DNA of 64,000 bases. Source: Amycolatopsis acidicola. Lineage in GTDB: Bacteria; Actinomycetota; Actinomycetes; Mycobacteriales; Pseudonocardiaceae. The DNA lies in contig NZ_VMNW02000024.1 in the NCBI RefSeq assembly GCF_007713735.2, positions 1 to 64,000 on the forward strand, in the 5' to 3' direction. More notes on this DNA, generated by a model. That model saw only the letters and a program-made list of their open reading frames with translations. It was not told where the DNA came from and searched no databases. Numbering within the stretch: position 1 is the stretch's first letter. The stretch itself is not shown here.

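Noticed and set aside
63977..63979. TTG as the true start of the giant gene
   Set aside because: The frame remains open to the window edge, no ribosome binding site can be assessed, and the protein begins mid-helix. The start is more likely upstream.
1184..64000. Modular NRPS or PKS megasynthase as explanation for the size
   Set aside because: No ketosynthase DTACSS, carrier GxDS, condensation HHxxxDG or adenylation motifs were seen, and near-absence of Cys excludes ketosynthases.

Overview
The window looks like the genome of a high-GC actinomycete. GC-rich third codon positions, GTG starts and frequent short palindromes such as GTCCACAGTGGAC and GGAAAGCGCTTCCC suggest Pseudonocardiales, perhaps an Amycolatopsis relative. 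That placement is an inference without a database search.

Almost the whole window is one gene. A single uninterrupted reading frame on the minus strand runs from the right edge (64000) to tandem stops at 1181-1186. It encodes at least 20,931 residues, and its 5' end lies beyond the window. I found only one cysteine in it on reading, at about residue 17169. In order it reads: (1) N-terminal helices and a phosphotransferase-like domain; (2) a five-fold array (about 61,900-48,000), each unit made of helices, an anthrax-lethal-factor-like (ATLF) domain and a beta domain, in which only unit 4 keeps a zinc-protease motif (HELGH); (3) a degenerate ADP-ribosyltransferase-like domain and other worn enzyme folds; (4) long arrays of beta repeats (41,126-35,235); (5) an amidohydrolase with a full metal site (32,570-31,200); (6) a cluster of hydrophobic helices (30,560-29,470); (7) a 4-kb beta-rich stretch; (8) a second zinc-protease family in four copies with one intact (HEAAH at 21,239); (9) a trypsin-like serine protease with a full triad (15,580-14,930) next to membrane helices; (10) duplicated acetyltransferase-like and methyltransferase-like folds, papain-like remnants, more hydrophobic helices and a C-terminal Tiki/ChaN/EreA-like domain.

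The recurring theme is that most recognisable enzyme families occur in several diverged copies, and no family keeps more than one recognisable active site. With three hydrophobic clusters and near-absence of cysteine, this suggests a giant secreted or membrane-translocating polymorphic toxin or mega-effector of the kind NCBI labels 'lonely Cys domain' proteins. That functional reading is inference.

Downstream, 29 nt after the giant gene and with its own strong ribosome binding site, lies a 290-residue SseB-family protein (1154-282). It is probably co-transcribed and is a candidate immunity, chaperone or secretion partner. The last 281 bases hold only a doubtful convergent lipoprotein-like small reading frame and a 14-bp palindrome.
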